NCBI RefSeq assembly: GCF_014651615.1
Contig: NZ_BMXF01000001.1
Span: 620,001-684,000 of the forward strand
DNA from: Persicitalea jodogahamensis
Lineage (GTDB): Bacteria > Bacteroidota > Bacteroidia > Cytophagales > Spirosomataceae
DNA length: 64,000 bases
Direction of reading: 5' to 3'
The position numbers were made by a program, and so were the translations under genes. Under the pieces are notes generated by a model. The model worked only from the letters and a program-made list of their open reading frames with translations. It made no database searches and was not told where the DNA came from. Position 1 is the first letter of the stretch; the number at the start of each line of letters is the position of its first letter. Shown piece after piece: positions 1 to 7,704 of this stretch.

Positions 1-334
1 ACCGCTGCTCACCCCGTCGGAAAGTTGTCGTGCCATTGGGGAAAAAGCGAACGTAATTCTCCACGGAGGGGTACTTTTCCTTCATCGTCTTGACCGCCGG
101 AGGCTGAATGCCTCCCCAATGGTTGGTCTTGTCCGGTTCGTGAATTTCCGTGACGACGCGGTAGATTTGGTCGGCATTTTTGTGGTAGCGGTCGTAACTC
201 AACTCATCGGTCACGTACAGCAAGAGCAGCAGGCCACAAGTGATACCAATCGTCAGACCGAGGATGTTGATCAGACTGTAAAATTTGTCACGGCGCAGGT
301 TGCGCCAGGCGATTTTGAGGTAGTTGGAGAGCAT
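1..334 (-). CDS. FtsX/MacB-family ABC transporter permease (partial, N-terminus only)
   Basis: The reverse strand from an ATG at 334 reads an uninterrupted frame to the window edge. It begins MLSNYLKIAWRNLRRDK, followed by a hydrophobic segment and a DELSYDRYHKNADQIYRV stretch. This is the N-terminus typical of Bacteroidota FtsX-like permeases with a MacB periplasmic core, and it matches the opening of the two neighbouring permeases. About 111 codons are present; the rest of the periplasmic core and the other membrane segments lie outside the window. The gap to the upstream permease gene is only 42 bp on the same strand, so the two are probably co-transcribed. Substrate unknown. Confidence 0.9.
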   Translation of the reverse strand, partial: MLSNYLKIAWRNLRRDKFYSLINILGLTIGITCGLLLLLYVTDELSYDRYHKNADQIYRVVTEIHEPDKTNHWGGIQPPAVKTMKEKYPSVENYVRFFPNGTTTFRRGEQR

Positions 335-376
335 GGCTAAATTATTGGGCTTGGTTTTCAGACAGGGTCCTTCTTT

Positions 377-2770
377 TTATTCACTTCGCAGCGACTTCAC
401 CGGATTCACCACCGCCGCCTTGATCGACTGGTAGCTTACCGTGAGGAAGGCCACCACGACCGACAGCAAACCTGCCACCCCGAAAATCCACCACGGCATA
501 TCGATATGGTAAGCATAGCTTTGGAGCCAGCCATCGAGGTAATACCAGGAAACGGGTGCAGCGATGACCAGAGCCACCAACACCAGTTTTAGAAAATCTT
601 TTGATAACAAAGCCGTGATACTCGCAACGCTGGCTCCCAGTACTTTGCGAACCCCTATTTCCTTGGTGCGCTGCTCGGCCGTGAAGGCCGCCAGGCCGAA
701 CAACCCTAGGCAGGCGATCAGGATAGCGGTGATCGAGAAGAAAAGTACCAGGCGGGCGGTGCGCTGCTCGGTGGCGTAGAGTTTGGCGACTACATCGTCC
801 AGAAATTTAAAATCGAAGGCTGAATCGGGGATGGATTTCTTAAAACTACTTTCCAGCGTCGCCACATTCTCGGACAGTTTTCCGCCATTCATGCGAACCA
901 GCAGATTGCTTCTCCCTTCGGAAGCACTATTATGGAAAGCGTAGGCCCCAATGGGCTTGTGGAATGTGTCGAAGTGGAAATCTTCCATTACCCCTACGAT
1001 GGTAGCGCGGTTGTAGCCGAAGGTATTGTAGGCGGTTTTACCAATCGCTTCTTCGGGCGTCATTTCCAGGAAGTCTACGGCAGTTTTGTTAATAACCAAC
1101 TGGACGGTCGTGTCTTCTTCCGACGATTTTTCGGAAACGGGAGCGCCGGCCAGAAGTTTGATGCCCAGCGTCTCTATGATTTCTGGCGTAGCGCGGTTGG
1201 TCTGAATGGCGATCCCATTTGTCCCCGTCCCATCTTTGGTGATCGTCCGACCGCTCGTTCCCGCACCGGGGTAGGACTGTGCCCGCGCCACAGAGCTCAC
1301 AAAACTCAGCCCCTTATAGGTGTTCAAAAGGGTATTGATTTGCTCGCTATTTTCGGCACCCTGCGTCGAAATGGCAATGACCTGGTCGGCATTATAGCCC
1401 AGGTCGTTTTCCTGTACATACTGTAACTGCCGATAAAAAACGAAGGTGGCAATCATCAGAATGATGGACGCCGTAAACTGAGCGACGACCAACCCTTTGC
1501 GCACCCAAATGGCAGAAAGGCTGTTTTGCGCTCCACGTCCGAACAGGCTCAACGGCGAAAACGACGACAGCATCAAAGCCGGATACGAGCCTGCCACCAA
1601 TGAAAGTACCACAATAGCCGCGCCAATGCTCGCCAGCACCGGAACGCTGAACAAACTCCCGAAAGTAATTTCCTTCTCGGCGATGGAATTAAACAAAGGC
1701 AAAAGTCCGAAAAGCACCGCAAAACCCACCAGCACCGCGGCCGTGACCATGATGAAAGCCTCGACGTAAAATCGCGCTACCAGCGTGGATTGCGTGGCGC
1801 CAACTACCTTGTTGATGCCTACCTCTTTGCGGCGCTTCTGCGACTGCGCCGTGGCCAGATTCATGTAGTTGATGCAGGCGATGAGCAAAATGCCGAGCGC
1901 CAGCGCAATCAGAATATTGATCTGCTGAATATCGCCGATCCGCGTCGTGCTGGAATTCGAAATATTTGTAGAATAAAGGTGAACGTCGGCCAGGGGCTGC
2001 AACCAGAATCGGAACCACTGGTTTTCCTTTTCTACGTTCTTGTCCAGTACCTGGTTGATTTTTGATTCTACCTTTTTCATGGAGGCATTCGGCTCGAGCA
2101 GAAAATAGGTTTCGTAGCTGGCGTTGCTCCAGTGCTGCCCCTCGTTGGCCCACTTGACCGTCGAGAACGAACCGATGAGATCAGGATCGAGAGTAGAGTT
2201 TTGCGGGAAATCCTGATACACGGCACTCACCGTGACCTCGTAGTCGTGATCCACATTGAGGATTTTGCCCACCGGGTCGGCGTCGCCGAAGTACCTTTGG
2301 GCCGTGCTTTGACTAAGCATGATCTTATTCGGTCCGTCGAGGGCCGTTTTTGGGTTGCCGTACACCAGCGGGAGTTCGAAGATGTCGAACAGACCGGGGT
2401 CCGACCAGTACATTTTTCGCTCGGCGAACTTATCCTGCTCGCTGCTCACGAAACCCGTCTTGCCAAAATTGTGGTACAGCAGACGCGCGTAGGCTTTTAT
2501 TTCGGGAATCTCCGCCTTCATGTCGGGGCCGATATTGTTGGGTACCGACGCCCACTCATTGCTCTCGCCTCCAAAAGTTGCCGTCAGCCCGACGCGGTAG
2601 ATATCCTCGGCATGAGGGTTGTATTTGTCAAAAGACAATTCTTCCCGGGCGTAAAGAAACAGGTAGAGAAAAATAGCCACACCAACCGAGAGGCCGAGCA
2701 AATTGAGGGTAGAGAATAAGCCGTTTTTCAGTAAGTTCCGCCAGGCGATTTTGAAGTGGGATTTCAGCAT
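377..2770 (-). CDS. FtsX/MacB-family ABC transporter permease
   Basis: A 797-residue inner-membrane permease. An N-terminal helix follows MLKSHFKIAWRNL, then comes a large MacB-type periplasmic core. Three hydrophobic segments lie in the middle, a second periplasmic region follows, and three more helices come at the C-terminus. FtsX signatures EVGINKVVGA and EIGVRKVLGAS are visible, and the protein ends NPVKSLRSE exactly like its neighbour at 3080-5512. I chose the ATG at 2770 rather than the longer frame to 2860, because all paralogues start with this MLxxxxKIAxRNL pattern and the 30 extra residues are proline-rich and unlike the family. No ATPase gene is adjacent. Export of peptides, lipids or small molecules is possible, but the substrate cannot be read from sequence. 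Confidence 0.93.
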   Translation of the reverse strand: MLKSHFKIAWRNLLKNGLFSTLNLLGLSVGVAIFLYLFLYAREELSFDKYNPHAEDIYRVGLTATFGGESNEWASVPNNIGPDMKAEIPEIKAYARLLYHNFGKTGFVSSEQDKFAERKMYWSDPGLFDIFELPLVYGNPKTALDGPNKIMLSQSTAQRYFGDADPVGKILNVDHDYEVTVSAVYQDFPQNSTLDPDLIGSFSTVKWANEGQHWSNASYETYFLLEPNASMKKVESKINQVLDKNVEKENQWFRFWLQPLADVHLYSTNISNSSTTRIGDIQQINILIALALGILLIACINYMNLATAQSQKRRKEVGINKVVGATQSTLVARFYVEAFIMVTAAVLVGFAVLFGLLPLFNSIAEKEITFGSLFSVPVLASIGAAIVVLSLVAGSYPALMLSSFSPLSLFGRGAQNSLSAIWVRKGLVVAQFTASIILMIATFVFYRQLQYVQENDLGYNADQVIAISTQGAENSEQINTLLNTYKGLSFVSSVARAQSYPGAGTSGRTITKDGTGTNGIAIQTNRATPEIIETLGIKLLAGAPVSEKSSEEDTTVQLVINKTAVDFLEMTPEEAIGKTAYNTFGYNRATIVGVMEDFHFDTFHKPIGAYAFHNSASEGRSNLLVRMNGGKLSENVATLESSFKKSIPDSAFDFKFLDDVVAKLYATEQRTARLVLFFSITAILIACLGLFGLAAFTAEQRTKEIGVRKVLGASVASITALLSKDFLKLVLVALVIAAPVSWYYLDGWLQSYAYHIDMPWWIFGVAGLLSVVVAFLTVSYQSIKAAVVNPVKSLRSE

Positions 2771-3079
2771 GATTTGGAAGTAATTTTTGGGAGATAGGGG
2801 AGGGTAGTGCAACTGCCCGGGTGGTCCGGTGGAAAGGATTCCTTTCACTGGTGTCTGCATTGGCCGGGAAAAATCTGTACCAAAAACTGATATTTCTGAT
2901 AATCAGATTTTTATGAAAAGAAGTGAACTAAAAAGTGTTCGATATCGAACACCACTGACCGTTTTCGGACAATAAAAAAGAAAGGCCAAAGTATAATTAT
3001 CTGAGAACCAGTAGCCACGGTATTTGGCACAGACTTTTCTGCTTGTCATGTCCTGTAACCGTCTTTTCTCCGTTTTACC
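2771..3079. other. Divergent intergenic region between two permease genes
   Basis: This 309-bp gene-free stretch must hold the promoters of both divergent permease genes. It contains an 18-bp perfect palindrome (2935-2952) and a smaller one, TCTGATAATCAGA, near 2894-2906. A TGGCAC box at 3025-3030 is followed by GC too far downstream for a sigma-54 promoter. No other coding or RNA feature is seen. Confidence 0.6.
2935..2952. promoter_or_regulatory. 18-bp perfect palindrome, candidate operator
   Basis: GTGTTCGATATCGAACAC reads the same on both strands. It lies 165 bp upstream of the minus-strand permease start and 127 bp upstream of the plus-strand one. Its length and symmetry fit the binding site of a dimeric regulator. 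It is not followed by a T-run and has no loop, so it is not a terminator. The regulator is unknown. Confidence 0.45.
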
Positions 3080-5512
3080 ATGCTACGCAATAATCTCAAA
3101 ATTGCCCTTCGCAACCTGTCTCGTCATCGCGGCTTTACTATTCTCAATACGCTGGGTCTGAGCGTCGGCGTGGCGGCAGCTCTGTTGCTGTTCATGGTGG
3201 TGCGCTACGAAAACAGTTTCGACAAGTTCCATGCGAACTACGACCGCATCTACCGCGTCATCCGGCAACAAGCCTATGCCGATGGAAGTGGTGAAGTGAC
3301 GCCGGGCGCGCCCCTGCCCGTGGCCGCAGCGCTGAAAACGGACATCCCGCAGTTCGAGAGAGTGGTGCCGATCTATGGTACCCTCGATCCGCAGGTGACG
3401 GTTCTGGGCCGAAACCCTGATTCCGGTGACCTTTCAGCCAAATTTATTGAGGACAATGAGGGGCTGATGGTCGATCCCGGATTTTTCAAAATGTTCGATT
3501 TCCAGTGGCTCGAAGGCGGCCCCGACGTACTGGCAGAGCCTAACGTGGTGGTGCTGTCGCGGAAGTTTGCGGAGAAATATTTCAAGGATTACCAGCAAGC
3601 CGTGGGTCAGTACCTGCGGATCAACAACACCACCACGATGAAAGTGGGCGGGATTCTTGAAGATGCGCCTCAAAACACAGATTTTCCGCTCAATATCGTT
3701 TTGTCTTACGAGTCTAAACGTACCCAGCCGAAGCTGTTTGGCTTCGGGGATTTTGAGAATTGGGGTAGTACCAGCAGCAGCGATCAGATTTTCGTGCAAC
3801 TACCCGAAAACTTTGAAGTAGCCTCGGCCAATGCCCTTCTCGAAAAATTCTCCCGCAAGCACTATGACAAACGAAACGACAAGGATAAGAAAACCCATAG
3901 CCTGAGTCCTTTCGCAGCCCTCCACCATGATACCGAGCTGGACAATTACAAAGACCGGGCAGTCCCTCGCGAGCGCATCCGGAACATCGCTATCGTAGGC
4001 GTGCTGATTCTGTTGATGGCCTGCATTAATTTCATCAATATTTATTCTGCCCTAGCCACCAAGCGCGCCAAGGAGGTGGGTGTCCGGAAAGTCCTGGGCA
4101 GCCAGAAGGGACAGTTGGTTGCCCAATTCCTGACCGAAACTTTTCTGGTGGTGCTGGCCTCAGTACTGGCTGGTTTCATGCTTGCTTACATGGCTTTGCC
4201 AATCCTGGAAAACATGTTCGACGTCCCGACCGATCCGGCGTTGGACATTGTACCCCGATTGGGGTTGTGGCTGGCCGGGCTGTCGCTGGGACTGACATTT
4301 CTGGCGGGTCTTTATCCGGCTTTGGTACTGTCGTCCTTTTCGCCGCTGGAAGTATTTCAAAAGAAAGCTTCACGTGGATGGGCTGGGGGGCTGACGTTGC
4401 GCCAGAGCCTGATCGTCTTCCAGTTTGCGGCGGCATTGGTTCTGATTATCGGCACGGTTATCAATCTGCGACAGATGGAGTACATCAGCCAGTTGGATTT
4501 GGGTTTTGTGAAAGAGGGGGTATACAATCTCAATTTGGATACCGAGTACAGCGCCCGCAACGCCACGTTGCGCAATGAACTACTGCAAATACCGGAAGTG
4601 AGCGCGGTTTCTTTTTCTTCCGACCCGCCTTCTTCCAGCAACAACTGGGGTAGTAATTTTGCCTACACCAATTTGTCGGAAGATGAAGATTTCGAAATTT
4701 CCATGAAAATGGCCGATGGTGATTATTTCAAAACCTACGGCATCGAATTTCTGGCGGGCGGCCCCTACGCTAATGCCGACACCAGCACCAAATTCGTAGT
4801 CAATGAGCGTCTTCTGCAAAAACTGGGCATCAAGGACCCGGCTTCGGTCATTGGCCATAAGTTGCGTATGGGCGGCTGGGAGCCCGCGCCCATTGTTGGC
4901 GTCATCAAGGATTTCCACACCAAGTCGGCCCGGGAGGATATCGACCCTATTCTTATCACTCAACTCAGCAAGTTTTACTGGTCGGGTGCCGTGAAACTGG
5001 AATCCAAAAACTTACCGCAAACGGTGGCGAAAGTCAAAGTCGCTTATGAGAAAATCTTTCCTGAAGTACCTTTCGTCGGAAAATTCTACGAAGAAAACAT
5101 TGAGAATTTCTACCAGGCCGAGCAGCAAATGGGCTTGCTCTACCGTGTCTTTGCCGGGCTGACAGTTTTCATCGCCTGTCTGGGTTTGTTCGGTCTGTCG
5201 GCCTTCGCCGCCGAGCAGCGCACCAAGGAAATCGGCGTTCGGAAAGTGCTGGGAGCATCCGTGCTGGGCTTGACGGCGCTCTTATCCAAAGACTTTCTGA
5301 AACTGGTCGGTATCGCCATTGTTATCGCTTCGCCCATCGCCTGGTACCTCATGAAGTCCTGGATGGCGGGATTTCAGTACCAAATCGGCATCGAATGGTG
5401 GGTGTTCGTGGTAGCCGCGCTATTGGCCGTGGCCGTGGCATTGGGGTCGGTGAGCTACCAGGCCATTCGGGCGGCGTTGATGAATCCGGTAAAGTCCCTG
5501 CGGAGTGAGTGA
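3080..5512 (+). CDS. FtsX/MacB-family ABC transporter permease
   Basis: An 810-residue permease with the same architecture as the divergent gene at 377-2770. It has an N-terminal helix after MLRNNLKIALRNLSRHRG, a MacB-type periplasmic core, a central helix bundle, a second periplasmic region, and a C-terminal bundle with AEQRTKEIGVRKVLGAS. It ends NPVKSLRSE. Both FtsX repeats are complete, so the gene appears intact. The divergent layout around a palindrome suggests joint control with its paralogue. No ATPase or membrane-fusion gene is linked, as is common for this expanded family in Cytophagales. The transported substrate is unknown. Confidence 0.93.
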   Translation: MLRNNLKIALRNLSRHRGFTILNTLGLSVGVAAALLLFMVVRYENSFDKFHANYDRIYRVIRQQAYADGSGEVTPGAPLPVAAALKTDIPQFERVVPIYGTLDPQVTVLGRNPDSGDLSAKFIEDNEGLMVDPGFFKMFDFQWLEGGPDVLAEPNVVVLSRKFAEKYFKDYQQAVGQYLRINNTTTMKVGGILEDAPQNTDFPLNIVLSYESKRTQPKLFGFGDFENWGSTSSSDQIFVQLPENFEVASANALLEKFSRKHYDKRNDKDKKTHSLSPFAALHHDTELDNYKDRAVPRERIRNIAIVGVLILLMACINFINIYSALATKRAKEVGVRKVLGSQKGQLVAQFLTETFLVVLASVLAGFMLAYMALPILENMFDVPTDPALDIVPRLGLWLAGLSLGLTFLAGLYPALVLSSFSPLEVFQKKASRGWAGGLTLRQSLIVFQFAAALVLIIGTVINLRQMEYISQLDLGFVKEGVYNLNLDTEYSARNATLRNELLQIPEVSAVSFSSDPPSSSNNWGSNFAYTNLSEDEDFEISMKMADGDYFKTYGIEFLAGGPYANADTSTKFVVNERLLQKLGIKDPASVIGHKLRMGGWEPAPIVGVIKDFHTKSAREDIDPILITQLSKFYWSGAVKLESKNLPQTVAKVKVAYEKIFPEVPFVGKFYEENIENFYQAEQQMGLLYRVFAGLTVFIACLGLFGLSAFAAEQRTKEIGVRKVLGASVLGLTALLSKDFLKLVGIAIVIASPIAWYLMKSWMAGFQYQIGIEWWVFVVAALLAVAVALGSVSYQAIRAALMNPVKSLRSE

Positions 5513-5645
5513 ACGTTCAGCTGCGAGTGCGGATCATTCCACTCGGTCAGCCCCCCGGCACTTTGTCAGTTTTGGCGTGCTGAAGGTTAGGGTGGGCGAT
5601 GCGGGTATGCCTTTTGTAGGAAGAAATTGAATCTTCAAACTACTT

Positions 5646-6113
5646 ATGAACGCCAAAACTGAATCCATTCTCGCCGGGTTGCAAAGTGAGACTTCAGCGA
5701 TCGACTGGTCGCAACTTCTGATAAAGATTATCGATGCTTTCGATTGTACCACAGGGACCATCCACACGCTGGACAGCGAAACTCAATTCCTGAATCTGCG
5801 TGCACAGGTGGGTATACCTGAATTTTTGCTGCCTAAAATGTCGCAGATACCCATCGGCAAGGGTATGGCGGGCATCGCTGCCGAACGCCGAGAACCTGTG
5901 GAGATGTGTAATCTGCAGACGGATGAGTCGGGCGTAGCCCGGCCCTCGGCGAAGGATACCAAAGTGGAAGGTTCACTGGCTGCACCGATGCTGCTCGATG
6001 GGGACCTACATGGAGTGCTGGGCATTGCCAAGCCCGTGCCCTATGACTTTACGAAAACAGAGATTAGCGACTTAATGAAGATCGGGGAGGAACTGAGTCG
6101 GCAGTTGGCGTAA
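5646..6113 (+). CDS. GAF domain-containing protein
   Basis: A 155-residue protein consisting of little more than one GAF domain. The IPIGKGMAGIAAERREPV segment and the later GSLAAPMLLDGDLHGVLGIAKP strand are typical GAF sequence. No kinase, output domain, signal peptide or membrane segment is present, so it is probably a small cytosolic ligand sensor. The three conserved cysteines of free methionine-R-sulfoxide reductases are not seen, so that role is unlikely. Its 3' end overlaps the oppositely oriented MNT gene by 50 bp. Ligand and partner are unknown. Confidence 0.85.
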   Translation: MNAKTESILAGLQSETSAIDWSQLLIKIIDAFDCTTGTIHTLDSETQFLNLRAQVGIPEFLLPKMSQIPIGKGMAGIAAERREPVEMCNLQTDESGVARPSAKDTKVEGSLAAPMLLDGDLHGVLGIAKPVPYDFTKTEISDLMKIGEELSRQLA

Positions 6114-6411
6114 AAAGAGGCTTTCCAACCCGGTCGATGTGCGCTTTTAAGTCCTCGTTTTTTAACCCTTCGTAATATACCACATCCGTATAATATGGAA
6201 TGGGAATTTCCTCATTCAAATAGCCTGCGATATCTATTGCTGTTTTGAGGGTGCATCTTGCGCCTTTGATTGCCAGGTCGATGTCGCTGCCCGTTTGGAA
6301 ATTGCCTTTGGCGCGGCTACCGAATACGAGTACTTCCTCTACTTCTGGGTAGCGGTCAAAGGCTTCGGTAAGCAGACGGAAGCTTTTTGCCGATATGCCG
6401 AATGGGTTCAT
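6064..6411 (-). CDS. MNT-domain nucleotidyltransferase (HEPN/MNT antitoxin)
   Basis: A 115-residue minimal nucleotidyltransferase. The catalytic signature GSX10DXD is exact: G31-S32, then ten residues, then D43-I-D45. A third acidic residue, D76, lies in YYTDVVYY. In characterised HEPN/MNT pairs the MNT protein neutralises the HEPN RNase by transferring AMP to a tyrosine beside its active site. The start codon overlaps the stop of the upstream HEPN gene (ATGA, 6408-6411), so the two are translationally coupled. The last 15 or so residues after GKPLF look unlike the family and are encoded antisense to the end of the GAF gene, which suggests the original stop was lost. Antitoxin function is inferred from the motifs and pairing. 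Confidence 0.88.
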   Translation of the reverse strand: MNPFGISAKSFRLLTEAFDRYPEVEEVLVFGSRAKGNFQTGSDIDLAIKGARCTLKTAIDIAGYLNEEIPIPYYTDVVYYEGLKNEDLKAHIDRVGKPLFTPTADSVPPRSSLSR

Positions 6412-6803
6412 ATTGATTGTTGGAGCTTCTGGAATAATTCTTCGATAGCCACGAAATATTTAGTAACGATCAACCGATAAGCCAGCTCTGCGTTTTCCTC
6501 GTCGTAGCTGTGGCTCATCAGGTTGCGCTTTTGTAACATGTCCAGCCAAAGTTCTCCATCCAATAAGTCATATTTGAAACCAGCTTTGATGACATCGCGC
6601 GGAAAACTAACCAATACTTCATTCGCTTCGAGATAATCCTTTACCGTTTTCCAGGCTAACTCAAAAGTAAATTCGTATACTTGAATTACGCCCGCCTTTT
6701 CTAAATCCGAAAGGTTTTTCATAGCCACGGCGTCTCGCAGGCGGGCGTATGCTTTTTCAAGGTTTTGGAAGCGTTGCTTCCAGCGAATGTCTGGGTCAGT
6801 CAT
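6408..6803 (-). CDS. HEPN-domain protein, HI0074 family (nucleotidyltransferase substrate-binding / candidate RNase toxin)
   Basis: A 131-residue all-alpha protein of the HI0074-type family (NTase_sub_bind), partner of MNT nucleotidyltransferases. The HEPN motif reads R93-NLMS-H98-S-Y100, the RX4HXY form in which Arg and His are catalytic for RNA cleavage and the Tyr is the AMPylation target in studied HEPN/MNT toxins. The gene comes first in a two-gene operon and overlaps the MNT gene by 4 bp. Its only upstream neighbour is a 69-bp hairpin. Older annotation calls this family a substrate-binding subunit. Whether this copy is toxic is an inference from the motif. Confidence 0.87.
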   Translation of the reverse strand: MTDPDIRWKQRFQNLEKAYARLRDAVAMKNLSDLEKAGVIQVYEFTFELAWKTVKDYLEANEVLVSFPRDVIKAGFKYDLLDGELWLDMLQKRNLMSHSYDEENAELAYRLIVTKYFVAIEELFQKLQQSI

Positions 6804-6834
6804 GTAATTTTTTTATATACAATTGGGTTTCACA

Positions 6835-6903
6835 GGTTGATAAAAAGGGATCAATGTAAATTATTATTTGCGATAATTTATATCAATTCCCTTTTTATCG
6901 ACC
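6835..6903. repeat. 69-bp near-perfect inverted repeat (hairpin) between the beta-barrel gene and the HEPN/MNT operon
   Basis: The left arm at 6835-6864 and the right arm at 6873-6903 share GATAAAAAGGGA and TAAATTAT blocks with few mismatches and one bulge, around an 8-nt loop. It starts 32 bp upstream of the HEPN start and ends 3 bp before the stop codon of the beta-barrel gene. On the minus-strand transcript the far arm contains CCCTTTTTATC, so it could be the terminator of the beta-barrel gene. It is longer than a usual terminator and could also be a small mobile element or an operator. Confidence 0.75.
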
Positions 6904-6906
6904 TTC

Positions 6907-7662
6907 TTAAAAACCAAAAACTAGTCCCGCTCCTACATTCACAACCGACACGAAGCGCTTGGGATTGCTGGTCACGTTCTGGACGACCACATTGTTTATT
7001 ATACCCGTATTCTGCACGTTCTTCAACTGGGCGTTCGATCCGATGCCATCGGCAGTGATTTGAAATCGCAGCCAGTCGGTCAGCCGGAAACGTACCGAAG
7101 CGCCAGCACCGAAACCAAAGGCGTTTGTAGAAGCTTTTTTAATCTGACCTTCGACCGTTGGGCCGCCTTCTGAGGAGGTGCCCAACACTTTTACACCCGG
7201 CGACTCGACGAAAATCAAACCTCCCTGCACGTGCCCTTCCAGTTCGATGCTCCCCCTGGTCAGGTACCCGGATGGCCCCAGCAGCAATGCGCCCAATTGC
7301 CAGGTGGTGGTTTCTTTTTTCCAGCTATAGCTTTCCGACTTATCCAGTAACGGACTGAACCGATCGATGAGGGGCTGTGCGTCCGTCTGATTGATGTTGA
7401 GATTGCCCGTCAGGCGCAGGCCCAGCCAGGAAAGCAGTTTGCGTTCGTAATTGAGCTGACCATAAATCCCTGACCCGGCCAACCCTGCTTCGGGGTCGTT
7501 GAGGTTTTCGCTGGCAAACTGCCCGACGGGCAGGCTGTATCCACCCGAAAAAGAAACCAGATTGCGCTGCTGCGCTGCGACGCTCAGCGGCATCAGCATG
7601 AATGTCCACAAAGCAGCTTTCAGGAGAAAAACCGGACGAATGAATTTTTTCTGTAAACGCAT
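6907..7662 (-). CDS. Outer-membrane beta-barrel protein
   Basis: A 251-residue protein with a clear signal peptide (hydrophobic stretch LLKAALWTFMLMPLSVAAQQ). Alternating hydrophobic strands rich in aromatic residues and glycine follow, with a C-terminal VGAGLVFGF strand. This is the pattern of small PorT-like or generic beta-barrels in Bacteroidota. It probably sits in the outer membrane; no enzymatic motif is seen. It has its own candidate -7 box (7691-7698) and is followed by the 69-bp hairpin, so it appears to be a separate transcription unit between the McrB-like gene and the HEPN/MNT pair. Function unknown. Confidence 0.75.
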   Translation of the reverse strand: MRLQKKFIRPVFLLKAALWTFMLMPLSVAAQQRNLVSFSGGYSLPVGQFASENLNDPEAGLAGSGIYGQLNYERKLLSWLGLRLTGNLNINQTDAQPLIDRFSPLLDKSESYSWKKETTTWQLGALLLGPSGYLTRGSIELEGHVQGGLIFVESPGVKVLGTSSEGGPTVEGQIKKASTNAFGFGAGASVRFRLTDWLRFQITADGIGSNAQLKNVQNTGIINNVVVQNVTSNPKRFVSVVNVGAGLVFGF

Positions 7663-7690
7663 ACGAGTCGAACAAGTGAATTGGGAATGG

Positions 7691-7698
7691 CAAATGTA
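7691..7698 (-). promoter_or_regulatory. Candidate Bacteroidota -7 box upstream of the beta-barrel gene
   Basis: The minus strand reads TACATTTG, a match to TAnnTTTG, 29 bp before the ATG at 7662. No convincing -33 TTTG is present. It suggests that the gene is not simply co-transcribed with the McrB-like gene upstream. Confidence 0.35.
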
Positions 7699-7704
7699 AA
7701 AAAA

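Noticed and set aside
932-2719. Several plus-strand frames within the permease gene
   Set aside because: They are shadows of the permease reading frame, with arginine-rich, family-less translations.
3025-3043. TGGCAC ... TGC as a sigma-54 promoter upstream of the permease gene
   Set aside because: The GG-to-GC distance is 13 nt, whereas sigma-54 promoters need about 10.
5646-6113. GAF protein as a free methionine-R-sulfoxide reductase
   Set aside because: The conserved catalytic cysteines of that family are not present.
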